DNA from: Paradesertivirga superstes
Lineage (GTDB): Bacteria; Bacteroidota; Bacteroidia; Sphingobacteriales; Sphingobacteriaceae
Direction: 5' to 3'
DNA length: 64,000 bases
NCBI RefSeq assembly: GCF_037622515.1
Contig: NZ_JBBJCN010000008.1
Coordinates: 62,001 to 126,000 of the forward strand
Positions 41,748-52,000 of this stretch are shown piece after piece (position 1 is the first letter of the stretch; each line of letters starts with the position of its first letter). The notes under the pieces were generated by a model. It made no database searches, was not told the DNA's origin, and saw only the letters and a list, made by a program, of their open reading frames with translations. The position numbers were made by a program, and so were the translations under genes.

Positions 41748-43916
41748 TTACAAACGGATCTTTAAACCACCATTCACTACAAAACCGTCAAGCGGAGCAT
41801 AAATATCCTTAAAAACAGGATCAGCTAAGGTGCCAGTATAAATACTTTCAAACTTAGTCTGCCGGGTATCCAGATAATTTTCAAAATTTATATACAATGA
41901 AAACTTTTCCCATAGCCTTTCAGCCATAAATCCGGTAGTCAAGTAACTTCTTCCGGTGCCGCCAGTGCTTAATCTCTGCTTTCCGAAGTAATAAGCTTCT
42001 GCCCCGATTTTCCATTTATCTTCAACTTCATACATTACAACCGAATTCACCCGGTGCTTTGGAGTAAGGGGATTCGGAGTTTTCGTATCCCCATCATGTA
42101 AAAAAGCGTCAGTGAATGTATAACCCAAAAACACCTTAAAATCATGAAATCCCAATTTCACATTCGTTTCTGTTCCTTTTGTATCGGTGTGTCCCTCACT
42201 GTTCCGAAACCGGAAGTTCCCGGCCTCTGGTAGTAAAATCAGTGGATTATTTAAGAACGTGTAAAAAAACAGATGATTCAAACTAAACGTCACTTTATCT
42301 CCAATAACTGTTTTATAATTAACGTCCAGATTTGCTCCGTAGCTTTTTTCCAGGCTATTACTTTCAGAACTCACGGGCATAACGTTCCGGTATTGGATGC
42401 GCTCACTTTCTTCGGTAAAAACCGTAGGGGCCTTATACCCCAGACCAGCGCCAATGCGGGATGACAATTTATTAGTTATCTTATACAAAGCCGATATGCG
42501 TGGAAGGATTACAAAGCCATAATCAATAACATAATCTCCTCTCAGACCGGTTTCAATCTCAACCTTTTTGCTGGCCTTGACAGTATTCTGGATAAAAACG
42601 CCTAAAGTGGTTTGTTTATAATCCCTGAGGATGGCCGCTTGTGCCGCTTTCTCCTTAAAATCGTCGGTCAGCAGGTTTCCGCCGGCTACCCATTCTGTGA
42701 GCTCACCAGCGTAAGAATATGTAGACTCAGTAAAAGTGCTGTTCTGAATACCCTTAAACTCATAAGCAGGTATAGTAATTTTCCTGTCGAAATAATTGTA
42801 GCTGTTCCTGATGTTCACCTGGCTTTTCTCATTCAGGGTATGATGCAAAGAAAATTGTGAACTGATGCGCTGGGTTTTATTGTTTTCGAAATAACTGTGA
42901 CCTGCTTCATTATCGCCATTGATATAATGCAGGTCGCCTCCTGTCCGGTTTTCAATCGCTGTGTTTAGGCCAAAATCCAGTTTGGTTCTATCATTGAAAT
43001 ATACAAATAACTTAGGGTTAAAGTTGTAACGTTCGAATTTCGGTATAGCCGTTAAATCAATATCAGCGGGATCGTATGCGGCATTACTATTCCGTGAAGC
43101 AAATACGGTTAAACCGATTTTCTTATTTAAACGATGCCCATAAAAACCATTCAGATCAAGTCCGGATGCTGAGGTACCATTAAGATGAAATCTCAGCTCT
43201 CTTTCTTCAGAAGGAGTTTTAGATATGAGGTTTACCAAACCCGCAATGGCGCCTCCCCCATATAATGTAGAGGCCGAACCCTTAATTATTTCGACCTGCT
43301 TTAAATCCAGGGGCGGAGTTTGCAGCAAACCCAGACCACTTGAAGCACCCGAATACAAAGGAAATCCATCTTTTAACAATTGAGTGTACCGGCCATCCAG
43401 TCCTTGGATACGGATGGATGAATTGGCAGAAGTTGCAGAGGTTTGCTGTGTTTGAATTCCTGTGCTTTCACTCAGCATCATCCGGATATCCCCCGGCTTC
43501 ATATTCCCTTTTTCTTCCAGCTCCTCACCTCCGATATACTCGACCCGCGAAGGAATATTCTGTATGGTTCGGGAGCTGCGGGTGGATGTTATCACCACCT
43601 CTTCTATTTCTTCAGAGGAAATGTCCAGTAAAACCAGCATGGTATCTGTTCCGACAGGGAAAGTCAGCGTATCTTTACGGGTATCAAACCCCATTGAACT
43701 GAACTGTATGATTTGCTCCCCGTCCGGAATATTGTCCAGCTGGATATAACCATTCTGATTTGACAGCGTTTTGATTAAGGTACCCTTAAGCAATGCTGTT
43801 ACTCCCGGTAAAGGTTCATTTGTTTTACTGTTTTTGATAACAGCTTTATATGAGCTCTGACTATATCCGCTCAGTGTACTCAAAAGCATGAGTACTGAAA
43901 TTAAATATAATTTCAT
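41748..43916 (-). CDS. TonB-dependent outer-membrane receptor of a metal operon
   Basis: 722 residues: signal peptide (MKLYLISVLMLLSTLSGYS), carboxypeptidase-like domain (about 20-105), plug (about 118-235, IRIQGLDGRYTQLLKDGFPL, IEIIKGSASTLYGGGAIAG with one change) and barrel ending GLKIRL. It resembles CirA/BtuB-like receptors found with metal-efflux genes. Substrate probably a metal complex, inferred from the transporter and DUF6660 neighbours. Confidence 0.88.
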   Translation of the reverse strand: MKLYLISVLMLLSTLSGYSQSSYKAVIKNSKTNEPLPGVTALLKGTLIKTLSNQNGYIQLDNIPDGEQIIQFSSMGFDTRKDTLTFPVGTDTMLVLLDISSEEIEEVVITSTRSSRTIQNIPSRVEYIGGEELEEKGNMKPGDIRMMLSESTGIQTQQTSATSANSSIRIQGLDGRYTQLLKDGFPLYSGASSGLGLLQTPPLDLKQVEIIKGSASTLYGGGAIAGLVNLISKTPSEERELRFHLNGTSASGLDLNGFYGHRLNKKIGLTVFASRNSNAAYDPADIDLTAIPKFERYNFNPKLFVYFNDRTKLDFGLNTAIENRTGGDLHYINGDNEAGHSYFENNKTQRISSQFSLHHTLNEKSQVNIRNSYNYFDRKITIPAYEFKGIQNSTFTESTYSYAGELTEWVAGGNLLTDDFKEKAAQAAILRDYKQTTLGVFIQNTVKASKKVEIETGLRGDYVIDYGFVILPRISALYKITNKLSSRIGAGLGYKAPTVFTEESERIQYRNVMPVSSESNSLEKSYGANLDVNYKTVIGDKVTFSLNHLFFYTFLNNPLILLPEAGNFRFRNSEGHTDTKGTETNVKLGFHDFKVFLGYTFTDAFLHDGDTKTPNPLTPKHRVNSVVMYEVEDKWKIGAEAYYFGKQRLSTGGTGRSYLTTGFMAERLWEKFSLYINFENYLDTRQTKFESIYTGTLADPVFKDIYAPLDGFVVNGGLKIRL

Positions 43917-43968
43917 TTAATAGAATTATTGAAAATAAAAGAAGAAAAATATTGCCTGTTAATACGGT

Positions 43969-44277
43969 TTAACAAACAACAATTTGAGGAGGTTGCCAGA
44001 TTTCATCGAAGTAAGCATTCGAAAAGCTTTGATTAAAAATATAGAACTTACTTGTACTTTCAATTCTGGCTATTTCGACCAGGCAACAGGAAGAGCTGAA
44101 TGTAAATCCCGCACATGTACTGCATGAAAAGAATGGAGAGCAATGCTTACAGCCGTTAGTATCCGGCGTATTGTTCCTGGAGGTTTCTATTGTGTCTTTA
44201 CAATTATCCAGTATACTACAAGGCACATTGGCAAGTAGCAGTACATACAGAGATAAGAGCAGACATGCAATTTTCAT
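43969..44277 (-). CDS. DUF6660-like Cys-rich exported protein
   Basis: 102 residues from MKIACLLLSLYVLLLANVPC (ATG 44277; a start three codons earlier is possible but lies inside the predicted promoter). A signal peptide is followed by GCKHCSPFFSCSTCAGF and SSSCC, then a hydrophobic region and the end WQPPQI. DUF6660 proteins of this form precede metal receptors or exporters in Bacteroidota. Probably periplasmic metal binding. Confidence 0.75.
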   Translation of the reverse strand: MKIACLLLSLYVLLLANVPCSILDNCKDTIETSRNNTPDTNGCKHCSPFFSCSTCAGFTFSSSCCLVEIARIESTSKFYIFNQSFSNAYFDEIWQPPQIVVC

Positions 44278-44283
44278 TGGGGG

Positions 44284-44313
44284 CAAATATACTAACAGAG
44301 ATCTGGATTCAAA
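44284..44313 (-). promoter_or_regulatory. Promoter of the metal operon, possibly giving a leaderless mRNA
   Basis: Minus strand: TTTG (44313-44310), 18 nt, TATATTTG (44291-44284), matching the Bacteroidota consensus. The -7 box ends only 6 bp before the ATG at 44277, so transcription would begin at or within a few bases of the start codon. Confidence 0.45.
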
Positions 44314-44420
44314 TACTATAATCTAACCCTTGTCATCTTCCCGCAAATGTAGTCAGGGCAGTGCCCGGCACAGGGCTATTACCTTAAAAATGAAAATGTA
44401 TTACCATTATGAAATTTGGA

Positions 44421-46037
44421 TCAACTTAAACTTTTCTCAAAATCCGGCTTGCCCGATTCTATTAAATAATTAGCTGCTAACGCCTTAAAGCTTTCTATTT
44501 GCTCATATTCCCATTCTTTACCAAACCCTAGTTCTGCCGACATAAGTCGGGCAACAACCGGAGACATTGTTATAGCAGCCTTTGCGTCGAGAAATAAGAC
44601 CCTGAGTCTTCGTGCCAATACATCCTCTACCGTACGGGCCATTTCATTTTTTACCGCCCAGACCACTTCTGCACAGAGATAGGGCATGCCCGGAAGCAAT
44701 TTCGTTCCTAATTCGGAAGTTGCCCTGATTAAATCCTCTATTCCCTCCTGATCAGTACCATATATGGCCAGATGACAGAGAGAAATTCTCGTGGTAGCCC
44801 CATGTATCCTCAGACTTTCGGATGAACAGGCCACCGGATTTAGCTGAGCTGTTTTTATGGCTTCATCAACCGTATCTTCGGCCATCTTCCTATAGGTTGT
44901 CCATTTACCCCCCGTTATTGTAATTAAGCCTGAATTGCTAACCAGAAGCTTATGACTTCTTGAAATATCTTTGGTGTTGCCAGAAGCTGCAGCAGGAACC
45001 GCTAAAGGCCTTAATCCGGCAAAAACAGACAACACATCTTTTCTGGCAGGTTTATGCGAAAGGTACCTGCCAGCAGTTTCAAGTATAAAATCTATCTCCT
45101 TATCTAATGCTTTGGGTTCAAGACTGAGTTTCTCTAAAGCGGTATCCGTGGTTCCTACCAACACATAATCATGCCAGGGGACTGCAAAAAGCACCCGGCC
45201 GTCTGAAGTTTCAGGAATCAAGATTGCCCGGTCTCCTCCTAAAAATAATTTATCAAGAACGATATGGACACCCTGGCTGGGTTGTATCAGAGCTTTACGA
45301 AAAGAGATATCCATTTGCAATATTTCATCCACAAATACCCCTGTAGCATTTATTACAACCTTAGAGCGTATATGATACTCTTGTTCACTTTCAAGATCAT
45401 GTGCGATAACCCCGTTGATTTTTCCCTTGCTATCTTTAGATAAGCCCTTTACCTTAATGTAATTTAGCAGGGTAGCGCCTTTTTGGGCAGCCGTTTGGGC
45501 AATATTAACTGCAAGCCTCGAGTCATCAAACTGACCGTCCCAATATTCTACTCCCCCCTTCAAGCCTTCTTTTTTGATCTCCGGAATTCTTTGCAGCACT
45601 TTTTCCCTTCTCAGAAGTTTAGATTGTCCAAAGCTGTATCCCCCCGATAGCCAGTCGTATATTTTTAAACCTATAAAATATTTAACTAAGGAATACCTGG
45701 TATAACAGGGTATTATAAAGGCCTGTCGTTTCACAAGATGCGGGGCATTTTTCAATAACAAACCACGTTCACGCAATGCCTCATAAACCAGGGCGATATT
45801 CCCCTGCGCAAGATACCGCACACCTCCATGAACAAGCTTGGTGCTTCTGCTGGAAGTTCCTTTTGAAAAATCAGATTGCTCGAGCAGCAAAGTCTTGTAT
45901 CCCCTTGAAGCAGAATCCAATGCGGTTCCCAAACCTGTTGCACCCCCGCCTATGATAAGAATATCCCAGGTGATATCCTGCTTAAGTTCTTCAATAAAAT
46001 TACTACGGTTTAAAAACTCCTGATTGCTGGCTTTCAT
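44421..46037 (-). CDS. glpD: Aerobic glycerol-3-phosphate dehydrogenase
   Basis: 538 residues. FAD-binding GxGxxG-type motif IIGGGATGLGTALDSASRGY near 27-46, SSRSTKLVHGGVRYL, GTTDTALE and ITGGKWTTYRKMAEDTVDEA, plus the C-terminal DAO_C helical domain. Oxidises sn-glycerol 3-phosphate to dihydroxyacetone phosphate and passes electrons to quinone at the inner membrane. No glpF/glpK beside it. Confidence 0.95.
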   Translation of the reverse strand: MKASNQEFLNRSNFIEELKQDITWDILIIGGGATGLGTALDSASRGYKTLLLEQSDFSKGTSSRSTKLVHGGVRYLAQGNIALVYEALRERGLLLKNAPHLVKRQAFIIPCYTRYSLVKYFIGLKIYDWLSGGYSFGQSKLLRREKVLQRIPEIKKEGLKGGVEYWDGQFDDSRLAVNIAQTAAQKGATLLNYIKVKGLSKDSKGKINGVIAHDLESEQEYHIRSKVVINATGVFVDEILQMDISFRKALIQPSQGVHIVLDKLFLGGDRAILIPETSDGRVLFAVPWHDYVLVGTTDTALEKLSLEPKALDKEIDFILETAGRYLSHKPARKDVLSVFAGLRPLAVPAAASGNTKDISRSHKLLVSNSGLITITGGKWTTYRKMAEDTVDEAIKTAQLNPVACSSESLRIHGATTRISLCHLAIYGTDQEGIEDLIRATSELGTKLLPGMPYLCAEVVWAVKNEMARTVEDVLARRLRVLFLDAKAAITMSPVVARLMSAELGFGKEWEYEQIESFKALAANYLIESGKPDFEKSLS

Positions 46038-46170
46038 TATACTTGTTGCATAAAGGATAGCGGCGTTACATTATTAGGGCAATGGTTTTCTAATTCAACA
46101 AAATTTGGACAATCAGGTTTCATATTGGGCAAAATCATTCGCGAATACTATTGTCAGAAGTCTGCCAACG

Positions 46171-46641
46171 TCACTCGTTTTCCGACAGGCGCAGCAGATT
46201 CAATAGTTCCCCATCTGTAAAGTCGCCAAATGTTTCGTACACCTGAGCCACAGCATAAAAATGTTCCGGCTGCAATAAGACTTCAATAGCGTCTGCCTCA
46301 TTCAGGTTTTCGTCGTAAGTGATACCCGAAACCGGGGATGCTATAATTATTTTTGAAGCATTCTTTTTACGGCAAAGTTTTAGTACAGGGACCAGAGTTA
46401 CCCCGGTAGCAATTCCATCATCATCCAGTATTACGGTAGGCCCTGAAATATCAGGTAAGGGTTTTCCATTACGGTAGGTGCTGATCCTGCGGTTTATCTC
46501 CAGAATCTGCTCTTCAATAATTTGATTGATCACTTTAGGAGTTTTTCTTTCCGTTCCCATGGGATAGACATACACAGAATATTCTTCAGATACCGCTCCA
46601 ACCCCGGGTTCCCTCCGGCCCCGAAAAGATAATTTTAGAAA
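46171..46641 (-). pseudogene. 5'-truncated phosphoribosyltransferase-like gene
   Basis: The frame is open from 46641, but the recognisable match begins at EPGVGAVSEEY (usually PEFGVGAVSED) and continues with DISGPTVILDDDGIATGVTL, the PRPP-binding loop (family: VILVDDGIATGATM), then SKIIIASPVS and the C-terminal helix. The first third of the about 215-residue domain is missing, and there is no ATG before the PRTase region; a GTG at 46575 would make 134 residues. Likely non-functional. Confidence 0.6.
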
Positions 46642-46962
46642 TTATTATTGATAAATTGAGCTTCCAGAGCCTTTGCGACATAAAATGCTACTTCTACCCC
46701 ACCCCTTGGAATACAATAACAATTGGATTGAGATCCTTGTATTTTGGTTCAAGAAATTCTCCAAGCAGTATTCCGGCATGCTGTCTGTTTCTAAAATATA
46801 AGCCATTCTGCGCATTATACATAATATAAAAATTACATTGACACTTCAGCAGCTTCAATAAATGAAGGGGTGAATAATCCTTTGAACTTCTATTCTCTCA
46901 ACAGATGGTGTAATTATCAGTTCTTGAAATTATTTGAAATTATGGTGTTCTAGAGAAATAGT
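46642..46962. other. Intergenic, no gene seen
   Basis: AT-rich spacer that may include the decayed start of the phosphoribosyltransferase gene. No structure or repeat recognised. Confidence 0.45.
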
Positions 46963-47865
46963 TTATTGCTTTGCTTTTGAGGGATCAAGGAATCGTTTAA
47001 TCATTGGAATAACAAAGTCTGGTTGTTTAGAATTAGATTTTAACGTTGTTATTTCTCCGATATACTCGCCATGCACGCCTGGAATAATAGCCAATTCAGC
47101 CCCACCAATCTTTCTATGCATTTCAATAGCATGTTCAGGGCTTATAATATCTCTATCACCTATTATGATTAGCGTTTTGGCCTTAATAGTTTTAATCTGG
47201 TCATCAGGGATATCCTTGAAATTAACCATCCTTTTCGCATCCCTGTCATGCATAATTTGAAGACCCTTACGATTTGGGCTCACCGCCAAATAGGCATCGA
47301 CCAGCTCTTCAGGCATATTGGATAAGGTTGCCTGTTTCATAAAATCCCAAAACTGTGCAGGAACACCATTCCGTTTATAAAGAGCAGAGCCCAAAATGAT
47401 TTTATCCACAATCTCCGGGTGACGTAGCGCTATTTGGATGGTCGTCGTCCCGCCGTTACTAAAGCCAAAAAAATCTGCTTTATCAATATTCAGATTTTTC
47501 AGAAGAGTCGCAACATCGTCTGCATCCTGCTCAAACGATGAATCCTTATCTCTGTCACCGGTTCTTCCGTGAGCTTGCAATTCCATCGCAATTACCTTTC
47601 TATCTTCAGCGAACATTTGAATAACCTGCCCGAAGTTCGACTGGATGGTCGAGCCGCCGCCGTGGATCAAAACGAGCGGCTTACCCTTTCCGTAAATTTC
47701 ATAATACATTTTAATGCCGTTGACTTCAGAATAGCCATTTTGGACTAAGGCATCATTTACGTTCTTCCCAATTGTTTGTTTTTTGCCTTGTTCTGATTGG
47801 TTTTCCTGAGTGCAGGATGATAATATCAATATCGATAAAATAGCATGTACGAAGGCTTTCTTCAT
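46963..47865 (-). CDS. Alpha/beta-hydrolase lipoprotein
   Basis: 300 residues. Lipoprotein signal AILSILILSSCTQEN (Cys18). Alpha/beta-hydrolase fold with oxyanion motif VLIHGGGS, nucleophile elbow GFSNGG (Ser), Asp in IIGDRD and His in PGVHGEY. Related to prolyl-aminopeptidase/haloperoxidase-type hydrolases; substrate unknown. Third gene after the ArsR regulator and the broken SRPBCC gene. Confidence 0.88.
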   Translation of the reverse strand: MKKAFVHAILSILILSSCTQENQSEQGKKQTIGKNVNDALVQNGYSEVNGIKMYYEIYGKGKPLVLIHGGGSTIQSNFGQVIQMFAEDRKVIAMELQAHGRTGDRDKDSSFEQDADDVATLLKNLNIDKADFFGFSNGGTTTIQIALRHPEIVDKIILGSALYKRNGVPAQFWDFMKQATLSNMPEELVDAYLAVSPNRKGLQIMHDRDAKRMVNFKDIPDDQIKTIKAKTLIIIGDRDIISPEHAIEMHRKIGGAELAIIPGVHGEYIGEITTLKSNSKQPDFVIPMIKRFLDPSKAKQ

Positions 47866-47881
47866 TTTATAATTTTAAAAA

Positions 47882-48363
47882 TCATTTCTGGTTCAATAGC
47901 AGATTAAGCTTACCAAGCATATTAATCCAACTTTGATAGGCCCCCGTTTTTTTAGCTTCTTCTTCCGACACAGTCTGATGAATCGTAACCTTGGTTTGTT
48001 GTCCAATCGACTCAAAAGTGACAGTTGTGATTTGCGCTTCGGGCCAGTCTTCAGTTTTACCAGCGTCAACTGAACTTACAGAATTGCCAGCTTCATCTGA
48101 CATCACCATAATGAAAACTAATTTTTGATTTGGGATCACTTCCAGGTAGGTGCCTTTAACCCAACATTCTCCATGCACCGGATCATGGATGCAAGAATGA
48201 AAATTGCCTCCTTGGGTGGTATCAATAGTTGTAAATTCAACTGTACATCGTCAGGTGCATACCAATATTTTAATTGTTCTGGATTTGTCCAGGCACCGAA
48301 TACGACCTCCCCTGGAGCATCAAACAGGTGGGATATTAAGAGCTCTTTTTTGTCTGAATTCAT
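47882..48363 (-). pseudogene. SRPBCC (AHSA1-type) domain protein, frameshifted
   Basis: The first half reads MNSDKKELLISHLFDAPGEV ... LKYWYAPDD in one frame; the second half reads CTVEFTTIDTTQGGNFHSCI, HDPVHGECWVKGTYLEVIP and onward in another. A single missing base near 48248-48252 (GACGATGTACA for an expected GACGGATGTACA) accounts for the break; all else is collinear with intact family members of about 160 residues. AHSA1-type SRPBCC proteins are typically encoded next to ArsR regulators, as here. Could be a sequencing error. Confidence 0.8.
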
Positions 48364-48368
48364 AACCG

Positions 48369-48686
48369 TTATTTTTCTTTTTCTTTAAGGAATTTATCTA
48401 ATTTTTCAAACCGCTGATTCCATAACTTCCTGGATTCAGTTACCCAATTGGTCACCTCATTTAATGAACCAAGTTGTGCTTCGCAAATTTGTTCCCGTCC
48501 ATTTTGACTCATAGAGATGATGCCACACTCATTAAGGATTTTAGTGTGTTTGGCAATCGCCTGTTTACTCATACCAAAATTTCCACTAATCTGGGAGATA
48601 TTTAGAGGCCCCTGAGCCAACTTCCTGATAATCATTCGCCGAGTAGGGTCAGCAATAGCCTGAAATACGTCTCTTCTTTCTATCAT
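48369..48686 (-). CDS. ArsR-family transcriptional regulator
   Basis: 105 residues, winged helix: FQAIADPTRRMIIRKLAQGP, recognition helix FGMSKQAIAKHTKIL, wing QNGREQIC. No metal-binding Cys pair in helix 3, so it is of the ArsR-SRPBCC subgroup rather than a metal sensor. It starts 5 bp from the operator pair and probably represses itself and the two downstream genes. Confidence 0.92.
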   Translation of the reverse strand: MIERRDVFQAIADPTRRMIIRKLAQGPLNISQISGNFGMSKQAIAKHTKILNECGIISMSQNGREQICEAQLGSLNEVTNWVTESRKLWNQRFEKLDKFLKEKEK

Positions 48687-48690
48687 AACA

Positions 48691-48731
48691 CAACCAAATG
48701 GTTGTCAAATATAAAAACAACCATTTGGTTG
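48691..48731 (-). promoter_or_regulatory. Twin 14-bp operator of the ArsR operon
   Basis: CAACCAAATGGTTG (48691-48704) and CAACCATTTGGTTG (48718-48731) are each near-perfect palindromes and exact reverse complements of one another, 27 bp centre to centre. They lie just upstream of the arsR-like start codon, where the promoter must be. Autoregulation is inferred. Confidence 0.8.
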
Positions 48732-49092
48732 CCAAAACATTTACCTTAATAAGTTTGTCGGGGCAACATCGCCAAAATCAAGCTTTAAGGGTATGCCGGT
48801 GCAGCATTTGGCGGGAAAAAGAAAGAAATAAAAAGGGGGGATAGGACTCGGTTCGAACCGTTTTGCAAAAGATTTAAGCGATATAGGAAATTCTTTCGTT
48901 AATAGATCTATAAGGTGTAAATACATTTAAATTCTAAACAAATCTTAGTTATCGCAATTTGTTTGGAATTAAATAAGCAACTTTACATCTCTACTGCCGT
49001 AATGTAATACATATCTCTAAATACCAGTTTTTATAAAACCAGAGGTTTGTACTTCAATTTTTAATCAGCTAATAGCGCCGAGATTGACAACT
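48732..49092. other. Intergenic between divergent genes, no gene seen
   Basis: A minus-strand frame at 48741-48926 lacks coding character. CGGTTCGAACCG at 48849-48860 is a 12-bp palindrome of unknown meaning. Confidence 0.45.
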
Positions 49093-52000
49093 ATGATAAA
49101 CATGGAACTGTTTTTTAATGCTTTGCCTACCCCCTGCTTACTATTATTGAGTGATACGCCCCGCTTCACAATTATAGGCGTTAACAAGGCTTACTGCATC
49201 GCTACTAATACCGGCGAAGACGACCTGCTCAATAAAGGAGTATTCGAAGCTTTTCCTGATAATCCAAATAATCCCGGGGCAACTGGTGTTAGTAATATCA
49301 AAGCCTCTCTGGAATTAGTTATTGAGACTAAGCTTACTCAAAAAATAGATATTCAGAACTACGATATTCCGGTACGAGGCACAGACGAGTTTGAAAAGAG
49401 GTACTGGAGAGCTGAAAACTCCCCTGTTTTGAATGAACATGCTGAGATCGATTATATCATTCATAGTGTAACCGATATAACCGAAAAAATCAAAGCCGAA
49501 GAAGGGACAGAAGTAGAGAAAAGAAACAGAGAGGCCCTAATCAACAATACCGATGATTTAATCTGGAGCGTTGACAGTAGTTTCAAGCTTATCGCAGCTA
49601 ATAAGGCTTTCATTCAAAGCATTCAATCTTACACGGGCATTACATTGAAACCAGGCGATGATCTGGTGATGAATACTTTTTTTCCTGAAGAATTTTTGGA
49701 ATCCTGGCAAAATGCATATCGTAAAGCATGGTCCGGTGAAGCGTTCAATGAAGAAATATTTACGCCTTCGAGCAATGATTTTGTCGGTGCCTGGTCTGAA
49801 ATAAGATTCAATCCTATTTTAAAAGAAAATAGAGTGGTTGGAGTTGCTTGTTATTCAAGAGATATTACCGAAAGTAAACTTGCTGATGAACAGCACAAAA
49901 CAGCAGAAAAATTAATAAGAGATAGTGAAGCTAAATACCGCGCTTTTTTTGAGAATAGCTGCGATGGTATGTTACTGACAATAACTGACGGAAATATTAT
50001 AGCAGCCAATCCTGCAGCCTGTGAAATTTTCAGAATGACTGAAAAAGAAATTTGTGATGCCGGAAGATTCGGCCTTGCAGATAAAACAGACCCTCGTTTA
50101 AGAATATTGTTAGAGGAGCGACAACTAACAGGTAAAGCAAAAGGTGAACTAACCCTTATTCGTAAGGATGGCAGCAAATTTCCCGGGGAACTTACGTCAT
50201 CCGTATTTGAAGATGGCCATGGGAAAATAAAAACTTCCATGATCATTCGTGATATAACAGACCGTAAAGTAGCTGAAACTGAACTAATCACTACTTCAAG
50301 GGAACTGGAACAGACGTTGAGAGGTCTAAGTAAAATCATGGATTCATCTTTAGACGTTATTTGCACCATGGACGAAACGGGCAGGTTTGTGAAGGTGAGT
50401 GCTGCGGCAGAAAAGATGTGGGGCTATAAACCCCGGGAATTAATTGGTGAGCCTTATATAGATTTTGTTTGCCCTGAAGACTATCACATAACATATGCCG
50501 CCGTTGAAGAAATCAGGTCAGGTAGAGAAATGACCAATTTCGAAAACCATACTCTCTGTAAAGATGGATCTAAAACAGCAAATGTTTGGTCTTTGAAATG
50601 GAATGATACTGAGAAAATCATGTATTGTATTGCCAAAGACATAACCGAGAAAAAAGGTCTGGAAAAAGCATTCGAAATTGAAAGACAGCGATTTCAGGAT
50701 CTGTACTCTCAGGCTCCATCCTGTATGGGAATAATCAAGGGCCCAACCCATATATATGAACTTGCGAATCCTCTTTATTTACAGTTAATTGGAAAAAGTG
50801 ATATCATCGGCAAAACAGTAAAACAAGTATTACCGGAACTGGAAGATCAGGGAATTTTTGAGATTTTAGATACCGTTTATTACACAGGTGAAACTTTTTC
50901 TGCGAATGAAATGCTTGTCAAATTTGATCTTCAGGGTACCGGAGTGCTTTATGATACCTATTTGAATTTTATATACCAGGCGCACATAAACCACGAAGGC
51001 TCTATAGACGGGATCTTCTTTTTTGCTGTAGATGTAACCGAACAAGTATTATCACGCAAAAAAATAGAGGAGAAAGAAAAACACTATAAAGAATTGATTC
51101 GGGAACTACCGGTAGCAACATATTCATGCGATGCGGAAGGACGTATATTAATATACAATAAAGCAGCAGCTGAATTGTGGGGCAGAGAACCTGAAATCGG
51201 CAAGGACTTATGGTGTGGCTCTGGAAAGATTTATACAATGTCCGGCGAGCTCCTTCCCCTTGATTGCTGCGCTATGGCTATCGCTTTGAAAGAAGGTAAA
51301 TTAGTGCCTCAAAGAGAGATAATAATTGAACGTCCGAATGGAGATAAGCGAAACGTAATACCTCATCCGGTTCCTCTTATAGATTCATCCGGACAGGTAA
51401 CAGGTGCTGTTAATATGCTAACCGATATTACAGAAATAAAAGCAGCAGAACAACACCTTAAATTGCTAGAGTCCGTTATTACCAATACACATGATGCGAT
51501 CATGATTACAGAGGCCGAGCCGTTCGATGAACCCGGTCCACGTATTATATATGTGAACGAGGCTTTTACCGAAATGACCGGTTTTTCTTTTGAAGAAGTC
51601 ATTGGACAATCGCCGCGGATATTGCAAGGCCCCAAATCGGATAAAGATGAGTTGCGACGTTTAAGCGAATCATTACGGAGATGGGAGCCCTGCGAGATTA
51701 CTACAATCAATTACAAGAGAAATGGTGAGGAATTCTGGAATAATTTTTCAGTGAGCCCGGTAGCCAATGCAAACGGATGGTTTACACACTGGATTTCCAT
51801 TGAACGGGATGTAACAGAAAGCAAAAAGGGAGCACAAAAAATAAAAGAGGAAAGAAATCTTCTGAGAACATTGATTGACAACCTGCCTCACGCCATCTAT
51901 TTCAAAGATGAATTTGCAAGAAAACTGATCAGCAATAAGGTTGATTATGAGTTGTTAGGGACCTCAAGCGAATCAGAAGTATTGGGCAAAACAGATCAGG

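Noticed and set aside
48741..48926. 61-residue minus-strand frame
   Set aside because: Composition is rich in Pro, Phe and Cys without pattern, with no start context; it looks like chance.
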